Below are positions 39,650-51,101 of a stretch of DNA of 55,543 bases, one piece after another. The position numbers were made by a program, and so were the translations under genes. The stretch lies in NCBI RefSeq assembly GCF_010095445.2, contig NZ_WFGV02000041.1:1-55543 (forward strand), in the 5' to 3' direction. Within the stretch, counting starts at the first letter, position 1; every line of letters starts with the position of its first letter. This stretch comes from Pseudomonas sp. TNT3. Its GTDB lineage: Bacteria; Pseudomonadota; Gammaproteobacteria; Pseudomonadales; Pseudomonadaceae. Below the pieces are notes generated by a model. That model did not search any database. It was not told the DNA's origin and saw only the letters and a list, made by a program, of their open reading frames with translations.

Positions 39650-40674
39650 CTATTGTGTTTGAGCGGCCAGTGTTTGCTGGCGCTGCGTCTCTTCCTGCAA
39701 GAAATCGATGATGGACTGCGCCGATTGTTCATCCATTCGCAGGTTGGGCATCGGGATCTTTTCGAAGCGTTCGAACAGCTCCACGGCAATCGGGTCCTTT
39801 TCCGCCAGCATGCGGTCCGGCTCGCGAATCCAGCGGTTCAGCCAGGCCGGATCGCGCTGACGGGTCACACCAATCAGGTCCGGCCCGATGCTGCGCATGC
39901 CGATGCCCTGCCCGTCTTGCGGGCCGAGGCTATGACACGAGGCGCAGCGGGTGCGGAACAGCTCTTCACCGTTACTCGGCGGGCGGATCTCGGGCGCATC
40001 GGCGTAGCTTTCTTCGATACTGGGTTGCTTCCAGTTCTGCAAGGTGTTGGCCAGTTGGTCCGCCAGAATCCACGGATTCTCAAAGGGCGAGGCTTTCATC
40101 CAGCGACCGGTTTCCTGGTTGCCCACGATCAGGCTCAGGTTGTGGTCCTTGCTGCGGCCATTGTCGACGCCTTCGATGAACAGACCGAGCTTGTGCCGCA
40201 ACTCGGTGACATCGGCGAATTCCCCGGTGAGAAATTGCCAGCCCGGTCCGACCTTGAACCGTTGTGCATAGGCCTTGAGCACTTCGGGCGTATCGCTCAA
40301 GGGATCAATGCTGATGGAGTAGAAAAAGATGTCCTTGCCGACCCGGTCACCCAGCAGCGTTTGCACCTGGCGCAGTCGCGCGGTTTCCAGGGGGCAGGAA
40401 TCGCTGCACGAGGTGAAGATGAAATTGATCACCACCACCTTGCCCTTGATCAGGTCATCGAAAAAATGCACCTGCCGACCGTTCTGGTCGGTCAGCAGGG
40501 TGTTGGGGAAATAGTCGCCGCCCCAGGGTGTCGCCGACGGGGTCGGCGGCGCTGCAACCTCGTGAGCCACCAGCACCTGACTGCCCAGCAGACAGGTCAC
40601 CAGCAGCAGCACGAGGTGCATGCCCAGGGCGCGGGAGCGCGGCGTGTGTGGTGTTGTGTCGGCTCCCGTGCGAT

Positions 40675-40678
<4 letters not shown>
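39650..40678 (-). CDS. SCO1/SenC copper chaperone domain fused to cytochrome c
   Basis: 342 residues. An N-terminal membrane anchor or signal (about 18-38) precedes a SCO thioredoxin-like domain with Cys91-x3-Cys95 (Cys-Ser-Asp-Ser-Cys-Pro) and a candidate third copper ligand His179. The C-terminal domain (about 225-335) is a class I cytochrome c with Cys245-Ala-Ser-Cys-His249. The start overlaps the oxidase stop by four bases (ATGA), so the proteins are made together. SCO proteins deliver copper or reduce metal-site thiols; here the client is probably the multicopper oxidase, and the heme could accept its electrons. Such fusions are uncommon. Confidence 0.92.
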
Positions 40679-43482
<2,804 letters not shown>

Positions 43483-43523
43483 CACCAGCCGCCTCGAAGT
43501 CATGAAGGGGGTGCTGGTGTTTT

Positions 43524-43539
43524 TGCAAGGAGCTCGCCA
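43524..43539 (-). promoter_or_regulatory. Sigma-54 promoter for the multicopper oxidase operon
   Basis: On the minus strand TGGCGAGCTCCTTGCA has GG and GC separated by exactly ten bases, with the TGGC and TTGCA halves of the -24/-12 consensus. It lies 42 bases before the ATG at 43482. A sigma-54 activator is encoded in the same operon. Confidence 0.75.
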
Positions 43540-43542
43540 TAT

Positions 43543-43575
43543 TTGTAACAAGTTTATACAAAAGTATTAATACTC
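43543..43575 (-). promoter_or_regulatory. Palindromes upstream of the oxidase sigma-54 promoter
   Basis: TTGTAACAA (43543-43551) and the perfect 12-base palindrome AGTATTAATACT (43564-43575) lie just upstream of the -24 element in an AT-rich stretch. They could be activator or IHF-type sites. No identical copy was seen in the other promoter region. Confidence 0.4.
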
Positions 43576-43667
43576 AACAAAACAATGGCTTAACAACATC
43601 AATGTGCCACGACTGAAAAAACGACTGGGGAATGACACCCGCTACCGGGGAAAGTTCGCACCCGTTT

Positions 43668-45116
43668 TCAGGGGGTAAGTTTGAACGTCAGACGGACACA
43701 GGTGCCCTCGCCCTCACGGCTTTCCAGGGTTACCGAGCCACCGAACCGCTCCATGATCCGCTTGACCAATACCAGGCCAACGCCCAGCCCGCCTTGCTTG
43801 GTGGTGAAGAATGGACGGAACGCCATCTTGCGTTGCTCCGCCGTCATGCCCTTGCCGTTGTCGCTCACCACCACGCTCACCGTTTGATCGTCGGTCGACT
43901 CCAGCCGGATGCTCAGCGTGCCGCCCTTGTCCATGGCTTCCAGTGCGTTGGACAGCACACTGTTGAGGATCTGGGACAACTGCACCTGCTGGCTGAGCAC
44001 CATGGGGGTCGTCGCGGGCGCGAACTCAACCTGGATCGAGGCCTTGGCGATCTGCTGCTCGAACGCCATCAGGCTGTCGTGCAACGCCGCAACCAGGTTC
44101 ACCGACTCCGCTTCATCATTGAGCGGACGCAAGGATTGCAGCAGCTCCCTCACCCATTTCGACATCCGGTCCACCTGACCGATGATGTCATTGATGTTCT
44201 TGCGCGCCGCGCCCGCGTCGAACTCCAGGGCCAGCTCGGCACTGGAGCGGATGGTTGCCAACGGATTGCGCAAACTGTGGGCCACCGCCGAAGACATTTC
44301 ACCCAGGGCGACAAAGGTTTCGTTGGTGATCAATTGCTTCTGCTGCGCCGCCAGCAAAATCGCCGCGCGCCGCACGATCCAGTACAGCCCCAGGTAAATC
44401 AGGCCACCACCCAACGCGGTGGCCAGCCAGATCAACAGCAGTCCGCGCTCCATGCGATCGATCAGGTCCTTGGGTTCCTTGTAGATCTCCACCATCGCCG
44501 TGACCTTGTCACCGTCGGCATCGAACAGCGGAATGTAGTTTTCAATAAAGATGTATTCCGGTGGCGTGACGAACTTCTGCTCCATGCGCGTTTTGTCGAC
44601 GTCATGGTAACTGGCAGATACCGGAATCCTGGACTTGAACGCTTCTTCCAGGTCTTCATCGGAGTGGATCGCGGTGCCCATCAAGGCCGGGTTGGTCGAC
44701 CAGATCACGGTGCGGTCAGGCGCATAGATGTTGGCCAGGATCACGTCCGGCAAATGCTCGATGTGGTCCAGAAACTCACCGCGAGCCGCCGCGCGTGCCA
44801 GCGGATCGACGTCGGGAAAATTCCTGTCCTGGCGCGGATCGAGCAACTCGCCCATGGTTCGCACGTGAGGGATCGAGACATGACGTACTTCGGCCGACGC
44901 GATCGCCTGTATGAACTGCGAGGTCAGCAACGCATCACGCTGCACGCTCTCGGTAATAACAAACCGCGTCGACACCGCCCCCAGCGCCACTGCCACCGTG
45001 CCGATCACCGCCAGGCTGATCAGCGAAAACCAGCGCAGCAGATTGAACGGCTGCTTTCGCGTGCTCACACGGGCATCGCCCTGCTCGGCCTGGAGCGTTT
45101 GAGTTGGCAAATTCAT
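43668..45116 (-). CDS. Sensor histidine kinase 2 of the multicopper oxidase locus
   Basis: 482 residues from ATG 45116 (ATG 45125 is an alternative with no spacing to its AGGA). The layout matches kinase 1: TM1, a long periplasmic loop with a shared Arg-Thr-Met-Gly-Glu-x-Leu-Asp-Pro-Arg and Ile-Glu-Asn-Tyr-Ile-Pro, TM2, then His280 in Val-Ala-His-Ser-Leu-Arg-Asn-Pro-Leu-Ala and an ATPase domain. It lies upstream of the oxidase gene, which has its own sigma-54 promoter, so it is probably expressed separately. No second regulator gene is present; both kinases probably feed the response regulator at 36675. Confidence 0.92.
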   Translation of the reverse strand: MNLPTQTLQAEQGDARVSTRKQPFNLLRWFSLISLAVIGTVAVALGAVSTRFVITESVQRDALLTSQFIQAIASAEVRHVSIPHVRTMGELLDPRQDRNFPDVDPLARAAARGEFLDHIEHLPDVILANIYAPDRTVIWSTNPALMGTAIHSDEDLEEAFKSRIPVSASYHDVDKTRMEQKFVTPPEYIFIENYIPLFDADGDKVTAMVEIYKEPKDLIDRMERGLLLIWLATALGGGLIYLGLYWIVRRAAILLAAQQKQLITNETFVALGEMSSAVAHSLRNPLATIRSSAELALEFDAGAARKNINDIIGQVDRMSKWVRELLQSLRPLNDEAESVNLVAALHDSLMAFEQQIAKASIQVEFAPATTPMVLSQQVQLSQILNSVLSNALEAMDKGGTLSIRLESTDDQTVSVVVSDNGKGMTAEQRKMAFRPFFTTKQGGLGVGLVLVKRIMERFGGSVTLESREGEGTCVRLTFKLTP

Positions 45117-45192
45117 CGACGACATTCCTGGTGGATTCCCCTATAGGGTTATAGCCCACTCGCTGATGTTTGCCCGATTCCGGGGATTGCCG

Positions 45193-45225
45193 CCCCCCCA
45201 ATCCCCCCCGCCCCCATCTACCCCC
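45193..45225 (-). promoter_or_regulatory. Potential G-quadruplex in the divergent control region
   Basis: The plus strand holds C7, C7, C5 and C5 tracts; the minus strand therefore has four G tracts of 5 to 7 with loops of 6, 1 and 3 bases, a canonical quadruplex pattern. It lies 77-109 bases upstream of the kinase 2 start (in its promoter or leader) and about 100 bases upstream of the sigma-54 element at 45325. Confidence 0.55.
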
Positions 45226-45324
45226 AACTGTGGGGACAGAGGCCCGTCGGGTTTTTCCGCAGAAAGCCTTCCGTGTACCAGCGCAAGCCTGTACGCCGGG
45301 GCTGTGCGGGCGATTTTTGTGTGT

Positions 45325-45340
45325 TGGTATGGAAGTTGCC
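45325..45340 (+). promoter_or_regulatory. Sigma-54-type promoter for the exported-protein/curlin operon
   Basis: TTGGTATGGAAGTTGC has GG (45326-45327) and GC (45338-45339) ten bases apart and a good TTGC -12 half; the -24 half is weaker (TGGTAT). It lies 59 bases before the ATG at 45399. The match is moderate alone but gains weight from the sigma-54 activator encoded nearby. Confidence 0.5.
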
Positions 45341-45398
45341 AAAACCCCTCTTAACTGGCCCATCCCCCAGGGACAGGTCTCCGATAGAGGGAATACTC

Positions 45399-46745
45399 AT
45401 GCACCCTTTACTGTCCAAAACGGCGGCCGTCCTGGTCGTCAGTGCTCTAGCTCAAGGTGTCGCTCAGGCGGCGCTGTTTGCGGTCGATCCCGGACCCTAC
45501 TTGCCCGACAACGGTGGCTTCGCCGCCTGGTACCAGGACACGCATGGTCGAACTCTCGACCTGTGCCTGTCCAAGGCCGTGAGCTCTCGCGTACCCGGTG
45601 CACCGGGCGCCCCGAGCTACATGTGCAACCTGTTGCCGACGCCGGGGGTTTTCGACGATGCGCAACCGGTGGTCTTCCCCACCAACTTCCCCGATGAAGC
45701 CTTCTGGTTCACCGCTGACGGTGCAATCGTCGATGCGGCCAGGGGCATCGATCTGGCCTATGGCTCAGCCATCGAAGCGGCCTTCGCCGCCGAAGAACCG
45801 GTGGAAGGTGATCAGGTCAGCTTCGCCCGCGTCCGGATTCGTGTCGACGTGCCCACCGCCGGCACCTACGTGATCACCCACCCCTACGGCGTCGATGTGT
45901 TCAACATCGACACCCCCGGGCGGCGGGCGATCAACATGACCCGGGACATCGGTATCGGTTCGCCAAAAACCTACGACGGCGCGCTCAAGGGTGACGTCGG
46001 CCCGTTCCTGCGCAGCGTCAACGGTCCCTACACCGAGACCAACCCGGTAACCGGCAGCGCAGAACAATTCGTCGGCGACCCCAACCTCAATGAGGCGGTC
46101 ACCGGCAGCCCGTTCAACACCAACTACATCCGCATCGAAGGGCCCAATGGCCTGGACCTGCGCACCACGGTGTTTGCCATCTCGGGCAAATTATCGACCG
46201 TGGTGCGCCCGACACCGATGATCACCCAGCGCAGCACTTACTCGCGCAAGGCTGGTGACAGCGCACCGGTCGCCCAACAAGACGTTTTCGTGATGGCGCC
46301 ACCGCCACCGGCCACCGTTGCCCTCACCAGCAGCACGCCGGTCCTGAACCTGAGCGAAGCCGACACCACCGGCAACTGGTACGCGCAGTCCTCGGTCAAC
46401 CCGACGCTGCCAACCACCTTGCAAGTGACCGCCGACAACCACCTCGCCATCGCCAGCAGCACGCCGACCACGCTGCCCATGGCGCTGACCGACCTGGTGG
46501 TGATCCAGCGTGCCGAGTACAGCCTGAGTTCCGGGCAACTCACCCTTGAGGCCTCGACCAGCGATGAAACATCGCCGCCGGTGCTCACGGCAACGTCCAG
46601 CACCGGCGCAGCGATCGGTGCACTGAGTGGCGATGGCTCGGTGAAAAGCCTGGCCACCGGCATCTCGCCAATCCCGCCGGCCAAGGTTCGCGTGACGTCA
46701 TCCAATGGCGGCAGCGACACCGAAGAAGTGGTCATCGTGCAATGA
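45399..46745 (+). CDS. Exported protein, paralogue 1 of the oxidase/curlin locus
   Basis: 448 residues with a signal peptide (cleavage after Ala-Gln-Ala, about 24). The mature protein starts Val-Asp-Pro-Gly-Pro-Tyr and contains Trp-Tyr-Gln-Asp, a Cys pair (Leu-Cys-Leu-Ser and Met-Cys-Asn-Leu), Ile-Thr-His-Pro-Tyr-Gly-Val and Ser-Val-Asn-Gly-Pro-Tyr-Thr-Glu. The first 300 residues align closely by eye with the next gene; the last 150 are beta-rich, Thr/Ser-rich and Ig-like. AGAGGGA precedes ATG 45399. I know no named family. It is the first gene of a four-gene unit with two curlin-like genes, suggesting a surface or matrix role. Confidence 0.8.
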   Translation: MHPLLSKTAAVLVVSALAQGVAQAALFAVDPGPYLPDNGGFAAWYQDTHGRTLDLCLSKAVSSRVPGAPGAPSYMCNLLPTPGVFDDAQPVVFPTNFPDEAFWFTADGAIVDAARGIDLAYGSAIEAAFAAEEPVEGDQVSFARVRIRVDVPTAGTYVITHPYGVDVFNIDTPGRRAINMTRDIGIGSPKTYDGALKGDVGPFLRSVNGPYTETNPVTGSAEQFVGDPNLNEAVTGSPFNTNYIRIEGPNGLDLRTTVFAISGKLSTVVRPTPMITQRSTYSRKAGDSAPVAQQDVFVMAPPPPATVALTSSTPVLNLSEADTTGNWYAQSSVNPTLPTTLQVTADNHLAIASSTPTTLPMALTDLVVIQRAEYSLSSGQLTLEASTSDETSPPVLTATSSTGAAIGALSGDGSVKSLATGISPIPPAKVRVTSSNGGSDTEEVVIVQ

Positions 46746-46780
46746 ACGCCCACATGCCCAGATCCTCATCAGGAGGCATC

Positions 46781-49027
46781 ATGAACAATTGGCCACGCCT
46801 GGCGCTCAATGCCCTGGGACTGACTCTATCGCTGTCCGGCAGCGCCTTCGCGCAACTCGCGACCGTCGACCCTGGCCCCTACACCTTTGCCACGGGGAAA
46901 TTCCCCATGTGGTACCAGGACAACAATCTGCTGTCGATGGAACTGTGCCAGTCCCGGGCCGCGAGCTCGCGGGTGCCGGCCACCGTACCACCGGCCTACA
47001 TGTGCACCCTGCTGCCGGAACCGGGCATCTACGACGACACCCAGCCGATGATATTCCCGGATAACTGGCCACCGGAGGCGTTCTGGTTCCTCGCCGAGAC
47101 CGCTATTGCCGACAACGGTGCAGGCTATGGCGTGGACGCCTACGTCGCCGGGATTGAAGCGGCATTCGCGTCGGAAAATCCTGTCGATGGCGATCAGCAA
47201 AGCTTCGCGCGGATTCGTATCCGGGTGAACGTGCCCACCGCCGGTACCTACACCATTACCCACCCGTATGGCGTGGAAACGGTCAACGTCACCGCACCTG
47301 GACGCCGGGCAATCAACATCACCCGCGACGTCGGTATCGGTGCTCCCGGCAACTTCACCGGCGCCGTGGGTGGTGCCATCGGGCCCTTCCTGCAAAGCGT
47401 CAACGGTCCCTACACCGAGGTGAACCCGGACACCGGCTCGGTGGAAACTTTCGTCGGCGACCCGAACCTCACCGAGCAGGTCACCGGAAGCCCTTTCGAC
47501 ACCAACTTTTTGCGCATCACAGGTCCAGCAGGCACCATCCAGACCAACCTCTTTACCCTCTCGGGCAAGAAGCTGGACAACCGCGCCCAGACCCACGTCG
47601 AGCTGGATCGCGCGACTTACCGGCGTACCACGTCGGGCGGCAACAGCAACGTCCAGGTCGAGGTATTCGCCAAGGCAGACAACAGCTCGACCCTGTGCTT
47701 CCGTGAGTCCATCGCACTGGTTCCCGGACCACCGTTGACCCCCTGCCAGACCACGCTGCTGGGCGACAACACCGGGCTGTTCTTCGGTCAGCGCCTGGCC
47801 AACGGCCCCGTGCCTCCGGTCGTGGTGGTCACCGCCACCAACCCGAGCGGCACCACGCGCCCAACGGCAGTATCGAGCAAGCTCACGGACCTCGTGAAAA
47901 TCCAGACCGCTCGCTACAGCTGGAGTAATCACAGCCTGCTGATCGAAGCGACCTCGTCTGACGAAGTGGCGGTGCCAGACATGGTCGCCCAGGGCTACGG
48001 ACGCCTGTCGAAGTCCGGCACTCTGCAAAAAATCACCATTGCCGACCTGTCTCAGCCACCCGCTACCGTGACGGTGAAATCCGCTGCGGGCGGCAGTGAC
48101 ACCGAGCCGGTCGTGGTCGTCGGCAGCGCCCCCAACGTCGGAGAAAACCAGCCGCCGCTGGCCGTCGCCGATACCGGCAGCACCAGCTTCGGCGTGCCCA
48201 TCACCCTCAACCTGCTGACCAACGACAGTGATCCCGACGGCAACACGCCGCTGAGCATCACGGCGCTGACCCAACCGGCTGCGGGCCAGGGCACTGTGGC
48301 ATTGAGCGGCGCGGCTGCAGTGATCTACACCCCGCCTGCAGTGGTCAACGCCCCGCTGACCACCACGTTCACCTACAAGGCGCAAGACATCAAAGGCCTG
48401 GCCTCGACCGCTGCGGCGACCGTGACCATCACCGTGGCGCCTAACCAGGCACCGGTGGCCGTCAACGATGCCATTGCAACCCTGGGCGTGGCGGTACCGA
48501 TCAGCGTGCTGGCCAACGATACCGATCCGGAAGGCAACGTGCCGTTAGCGGTGAACAGTTTCACTCAACCGGCGGCAGGTCGCGGCACCGTCAGCAGTAA
48601 CGGTACGGTGCTCACCTACACCCCGCCGGCCACTGTGACGACGGCTTTCACCACGACCTTCACCTACATCGCCCGGGACAGCTTCGGCGCCCTGTCGACA
48701 GCCCCGGCGACGGTCACCGTACAAGTCTCGCCACGGCCTGCTGCGGAGAATTTCGCAGTGACTGCGGCCACGGTGTCGGCACGCTCCAACAACCGCTTCA
48801 CCTGGGACTTCACCGGGACGTCATCGGTGACCACCGGCAACACCATCACCGTGCAGGTCAGCACCCCGACGGGCCCGGTCACCCTGGGCACCACCACGGT
48901 GCCGGTGACCGGTCGCTGGAGGCTGACGGTGAGCAACAGCACCACGGTGATTCCGTCGGCGAACCCGACCGCCACCATCACCTCGTCCCAAGGCACCGTG
49001 CGTACGGTGTCGGTAACGGCGAACTGA
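46781..49027 (+). CDS. Exported protein, paralogue 2, with Ig/cadherin-like C-terminal repeats
   Basis: 748 residues from ATG 46781 (AGGAGG four bases upstream; the signal peptide begins here, cleaved after Ala-Phe-Ala). Residues about 25-450 match paralogue 1, including Val-Asp-Pro-Gly-Pro-Tyr, Met-Trp-Tyr-Gln-Asp, Ile-Thr-His-Pro-Tyr-Gly-Val and Val-Asn-Gly-Pro-Tyr-Thr-Glu. It adds two tandem Ig/cadherin-like domains (about 460-650) of the Asn-Gln-x-Pro-x-Ala-Val-x-Asp ... Asn-Asp-x-Asp-Pro-x-Gly-Asn type, and a final beta domain (about 655-748). Such domains are typical of large extracellular adhesins. No sortase or T1SS C-terminal signal is evident, so export is by Sec. Confidence 0.82.
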   Translation: MNNWPRLALNALGLTLSLSGSAFAQLATVDPGPYTFATGKFPMWYQDNNLLSMELCQSRAASSRVPATVPPAYMCTLLPEPGIYDDTQPMIFPDNWPPEAFWFLAETAIADNGAGYGVDAYVAGIEAAFASENPVDGDQQSFARIRIRVNVPTAGTYTITHPYGVETVNVTAPGRRAINITRDVGIGAPGNFTGAVGGAIGPFLQSVNGPYTEVNPDTGSVETFVGDPNLTEQVTGSPFDTNFLRITGPAGTIQTNLFTLSGKKLDNRAQTHVELDRATYRRTTSGGNSNVQVEVFAKADNSSTLCFRESIALVPGPPLTPCQTTLLGDNTGLFFGQRLANGPVPPVVVVTATNPSGTTRPTAVSSKLTDLVKIQTARYSWSNHSLLIEATSSDEVAVPDMVAQGYGRLSKSGTLQKITIADLSQPPATVTVKSAAGGSDTEPVVVVGSAPNVGENQPPLAVADTGSTSFGVPITLNLLTNDSDPDGNTPLSITALTQPAAGQGTVALSGAAAVIYTPPAVVNAPLTTTFTYKAQDIKGLASTAAATVTITVAPNQAPVAVNDAIATLGVAVPISVLANDTDPEGNVPLAVNSFTQPAAGRGTVSSNGTVLTYTPPATVTTAFTTTFTYIARDSFGALSTAPATVTVQVSPRPAAENFAVTAATVSARSNNRFTWDFTGTSSVTTGNTITVQVSTPTGPVTLGTTTVPVTGRWRLTVSNSTTVIPSANPTATITSSQGTVRTVSVTAN

Positions 49028-49033
49028 GCCTTC

Positions 49034-49061
49034 GCCCCATCGACCTTCGGGTGGATGGGGC
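49034..49061 (+). terminator. TTCG-loop hairpin between the exported-protein and curlin genes
   Basis: GCCCCATC-G-ACC-TTCG-GGT-G-GATGGGGC forms a long stem with a stable TTCG tetraloop and no U-run, 7 bases after the stop. It may be a processing or RNA-stability element that raises curlin mRNA relative to upstream genes. Confidence 0.55.
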
Positions 49062-49086
49062 GGGTCTCTTCCAACAGGACAACGCC

Positions 49087-49548
49087 ATGAAGACTTCGAC
49101 CGCCGCCCTGCTCTGCCTGCTCCTGCTTTGCAGCAGTGCGGGTGTGCGCGCCGACGATTTGATGGAAAACGACGACCTGGCACCCGGTGCCGACCTCGGC
49201 GAGTTGCCGCCGCCCATCGGGCAGCAAGCGCTGATCAACCAGAACGGACAGGCCAACGTGGCACTGGTCAACCAGAACGGCCAGTCGCTGCTCGGCAACA
49301 TCGTCCAGTCCGGCAGTAATCAGGAGGCTTTCATCCTCCAGCAAGGCAACGACCTGATGGCAATGATCAACCAGCAAGGTTCGGGCAACAACGCCGAGAT
49401 CACCCAGACCGGCAGCCACAACCGCGCGCAGATATCCCAAAACGGCAAAAACAACGACGCCTCCATCGACCAGGCCGGCACGGGGCTTTCCAGCGCCGTT
49501 TCCCAGTCCGGCAATGGCATGAGCGTTTCGGTCAAACAATATCGCTAA
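49087..49548 (+). CDS. Curlin-repeat protein, CsgB-like minor subunit
   Basis: 153 residues with a signal peptide (cleavage after Val-Arg-Ala, about 21), a short acidic/Pro linker, and about five curlin repeats of roughly 22 residues with the Gln-x-Gly-x-x-Asn-x-Ala-x-Ile-x-Gln pattern (for example Ile-Asn-Gln-Gln-Gly-Ser-Gly-Asn-Asn-Ala-Glu-Ile). The last repeat is degenerate and ends Val-Lys-Gln-Tyr-Arg, a basic end like that of CsgB. Curli nucleators template amyloid polymerisation on the cell surface. The larger curlin gene follows after 27 bases. Confidence 0.88.
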   Translation: MKTSTAALLCLLLLCSSAGVRADDLMENDDLAPGADLGELPPPIGQQALINQNGQANVALVNQNGQSLLGNIVQSGSNQEAFILQQGNDLMAMINQQGSGNNAEITQTGSHNRAQISQNGKNNDASIDQAGTGLSSAVSQSGNGMSVSVKQYR

Positions 49549-49575
49549 AGCACTGCACTACCTGGAGGTTTCATC

Positions 49576-51024
49576 ATGTTCAAACTGACGCCCCTCACCG
49601 CCGCCATCCTGGTCATTGTCAGTGCCCAGGCCATGGCTGACGACAGTGTCTCGACCCAGAGACAATTCGGTGATGCCAACATCGCCAATGTCAAACAAAG
49701 CGTGGCGCCCTTCGCCACCGCCACCCAGCAGCAATTCGGTCAAGGCAATGACGCCGCCGCCGTGCAAGACACCGCGACCAGCAGCATCGACCAGAACCAG
49801 ACCGGCGACTACAACGCCGGCTACGCCGAGCAGCTGTTCGAAGACGGCAGCACCATCGTTCAGCAGCAAGTCGGTGCGCTCAACACCACCCATGCCAGCC
49901 AGTCCATCGGTCTGACCGGCAACCAGGCCGTGCAACAACAGCAAGGCAGCGGCAACTTCTCGTTCCTGTACCAAGACAGCCAGCAAGGCTCGTCAGGGTT
50001 CACCTTCCAGTTCGGTGACAGCAACGAAGCCAACATCGAACAAATGGAACTGGGGGACGCCAACACCGCTACCGTCACTCAATACGGCACCGCCAACTAC
50101 GGCACCGCCGAACAGGTAGGTCATTCGGGAGGCCAGATCGCGATCAACCAGAGCGGCACCAACAACTATGCCTATGGCGATCAGCGCAGCGGCGTCGGTG
50201 GCACCGTGACCATCAACCAGTTTGGCGACATGAACGGCAGCGAAGTCTGGCAGTTCGGCCAGGCCGCCAGCCAGGTCCTCGTCAATCAATATGGCGGAGC
50301 CAACGAAGCCATCGTCGACCAGAGCTTCGGCTCGAACAACGTTGCCCAGGTCCTGCAAGTCGGCGACCTCAACGCCATCTACGCTGACCAGTTCGAATCA
50401 ATCGGCTCGACCCTGGCGCTGTACCAGCAAGGCACCAGCAACGTGCACTTCACTTACCAGAGCGGCGACAGCCACGTGCTCAATGCCACCTCGGTGGGCA
50501 GCGACAACAAGGTCTACGCCAGCAACTGGAAAGGCCCACAAACCGGTGGCCAGTTCGGCACCAACCAACGCGCGACCGTCACCCAGGCCGGCAATGGCAA
50601 CGTAGCCAACTTCACCCAGGACGGCGTCGGCCAAATCATGACCACCCTCCAGTCCGGTTCCGGCAACAAAACCACGGTCAGCCAGGCCGACTCCTACAAC
50701 GAGCTGTACTTCGACCAGAACGGCAGCGACAACATCCTCATCGCCGACCAGCGCGGCACCACCAACCTGGTCCAGGGCTCTTCCCACGGCACGGGTAACA
50801 GCAGCGAGTTCGATCAGTCGGGCACCGGTAACCAGGCGTTTACCAATCAGATGTATGGCAGCGATAACCAGATCACGGTTAAACAGGCCGACAGCATGAA
50901 CGTCGCGTACGTGACTCAAGGCGGGACGGCGAACACTGCCAATGTGGATCAGAGTGGCGTGAACCAGATGGCGACGGTGCAGCAGTTTGGGGCGGCTAAC
51001 TCGGCGACTGTTTTGCAGCAGTGA
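49576..51024 (+). CDS. Long curlin-repeat protein, CsgA-like amyloid subunit
   Basis: 482 residues with a signal peptide (cleavage after Ala-Met-Ala, about 21). The whole mature protein consists of curlin-type strands rich in Gln, Asn, Gly and Ala (motifs such as Gln-Phe-Gly-x-x-Asn-x-Ala-x-Val-x-Gln and Gln-Ser-Gly-x-x-Asn); from the length, around twenty repeats. That is about three times the size of E. coli CsgA (five repeats). It has no Cys. GGAGG precedes the ATG. It probably forms extracellular amyloid fibres. No csgG/E/F-like export genes are nearby, so it must rely on genes elsewhere. Confidence 0.9.
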   Translation: MFKLTPLTAAILVIVSAQAMADDSVSTQRQFGDANIANVKQSVAPFATATQQQFGQGNDAAAVQDTATSSIDQNQTGDYNAGYAEQLFEDGSTIVQQQVGALNTTHASQSIGLTGNQAVQQQQGSGNFSFLYQDSQQGSSGFTFQFGDSNEANIEQMELGDANTATVTQYGTANYGTAEQVGHSGGQIAINQSGTNNYAYGDQRSGVGGTVTINQFGDMNGSEVWQFGQAASQVLVNQYGGANEAIVDQSFGSNNVAQVLQVGDLNAIYADQFESIGSTLALYQQGTSNVHFTYQSGDSHVLNATSVGSDNKVYASNWKGPQTGGQFGTNQRATVTQAGNGNVANFTQDGVGQIMTTLQSGSGNKTTVSQADSYNELYFDQNGSDNILIADQRGTTNLVQGSSHGTGNSSEFDQSGTGNQAFTNQMYGSDNQITVKQADSMNVAYVTQGGTANTANVDQSGVNQMATVQQFGAANSATVLQQ

Positions 51025-51035
51025 TTGGGTAGGCG

Positions 51036-51072
51036 AAAAAAAACCGCGGCCTTGGGGTCGCGGTTTTTTTAT
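51036..51072 (+). terminator. Rho-independent terminator after the curlin operon
   Basis: AAAACCGCG-(loop)-CGCGGTTTTTTT, 12 bases after the stop codon. Its A-run on the 5' side makes it usable from the opposite strand as well, for the RHS gene. Confidence 0.92.
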
Positions 51073-51101
51073 TATTTAGATAACGCCGAAAACCTTGTTC
51101 T

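Noticed and set aside
46826..48385. 519-residue open frame antisense to exported paralogue 2
   Set aside because: No motif or start signal; the sense protein is paralogous to its neighbour.
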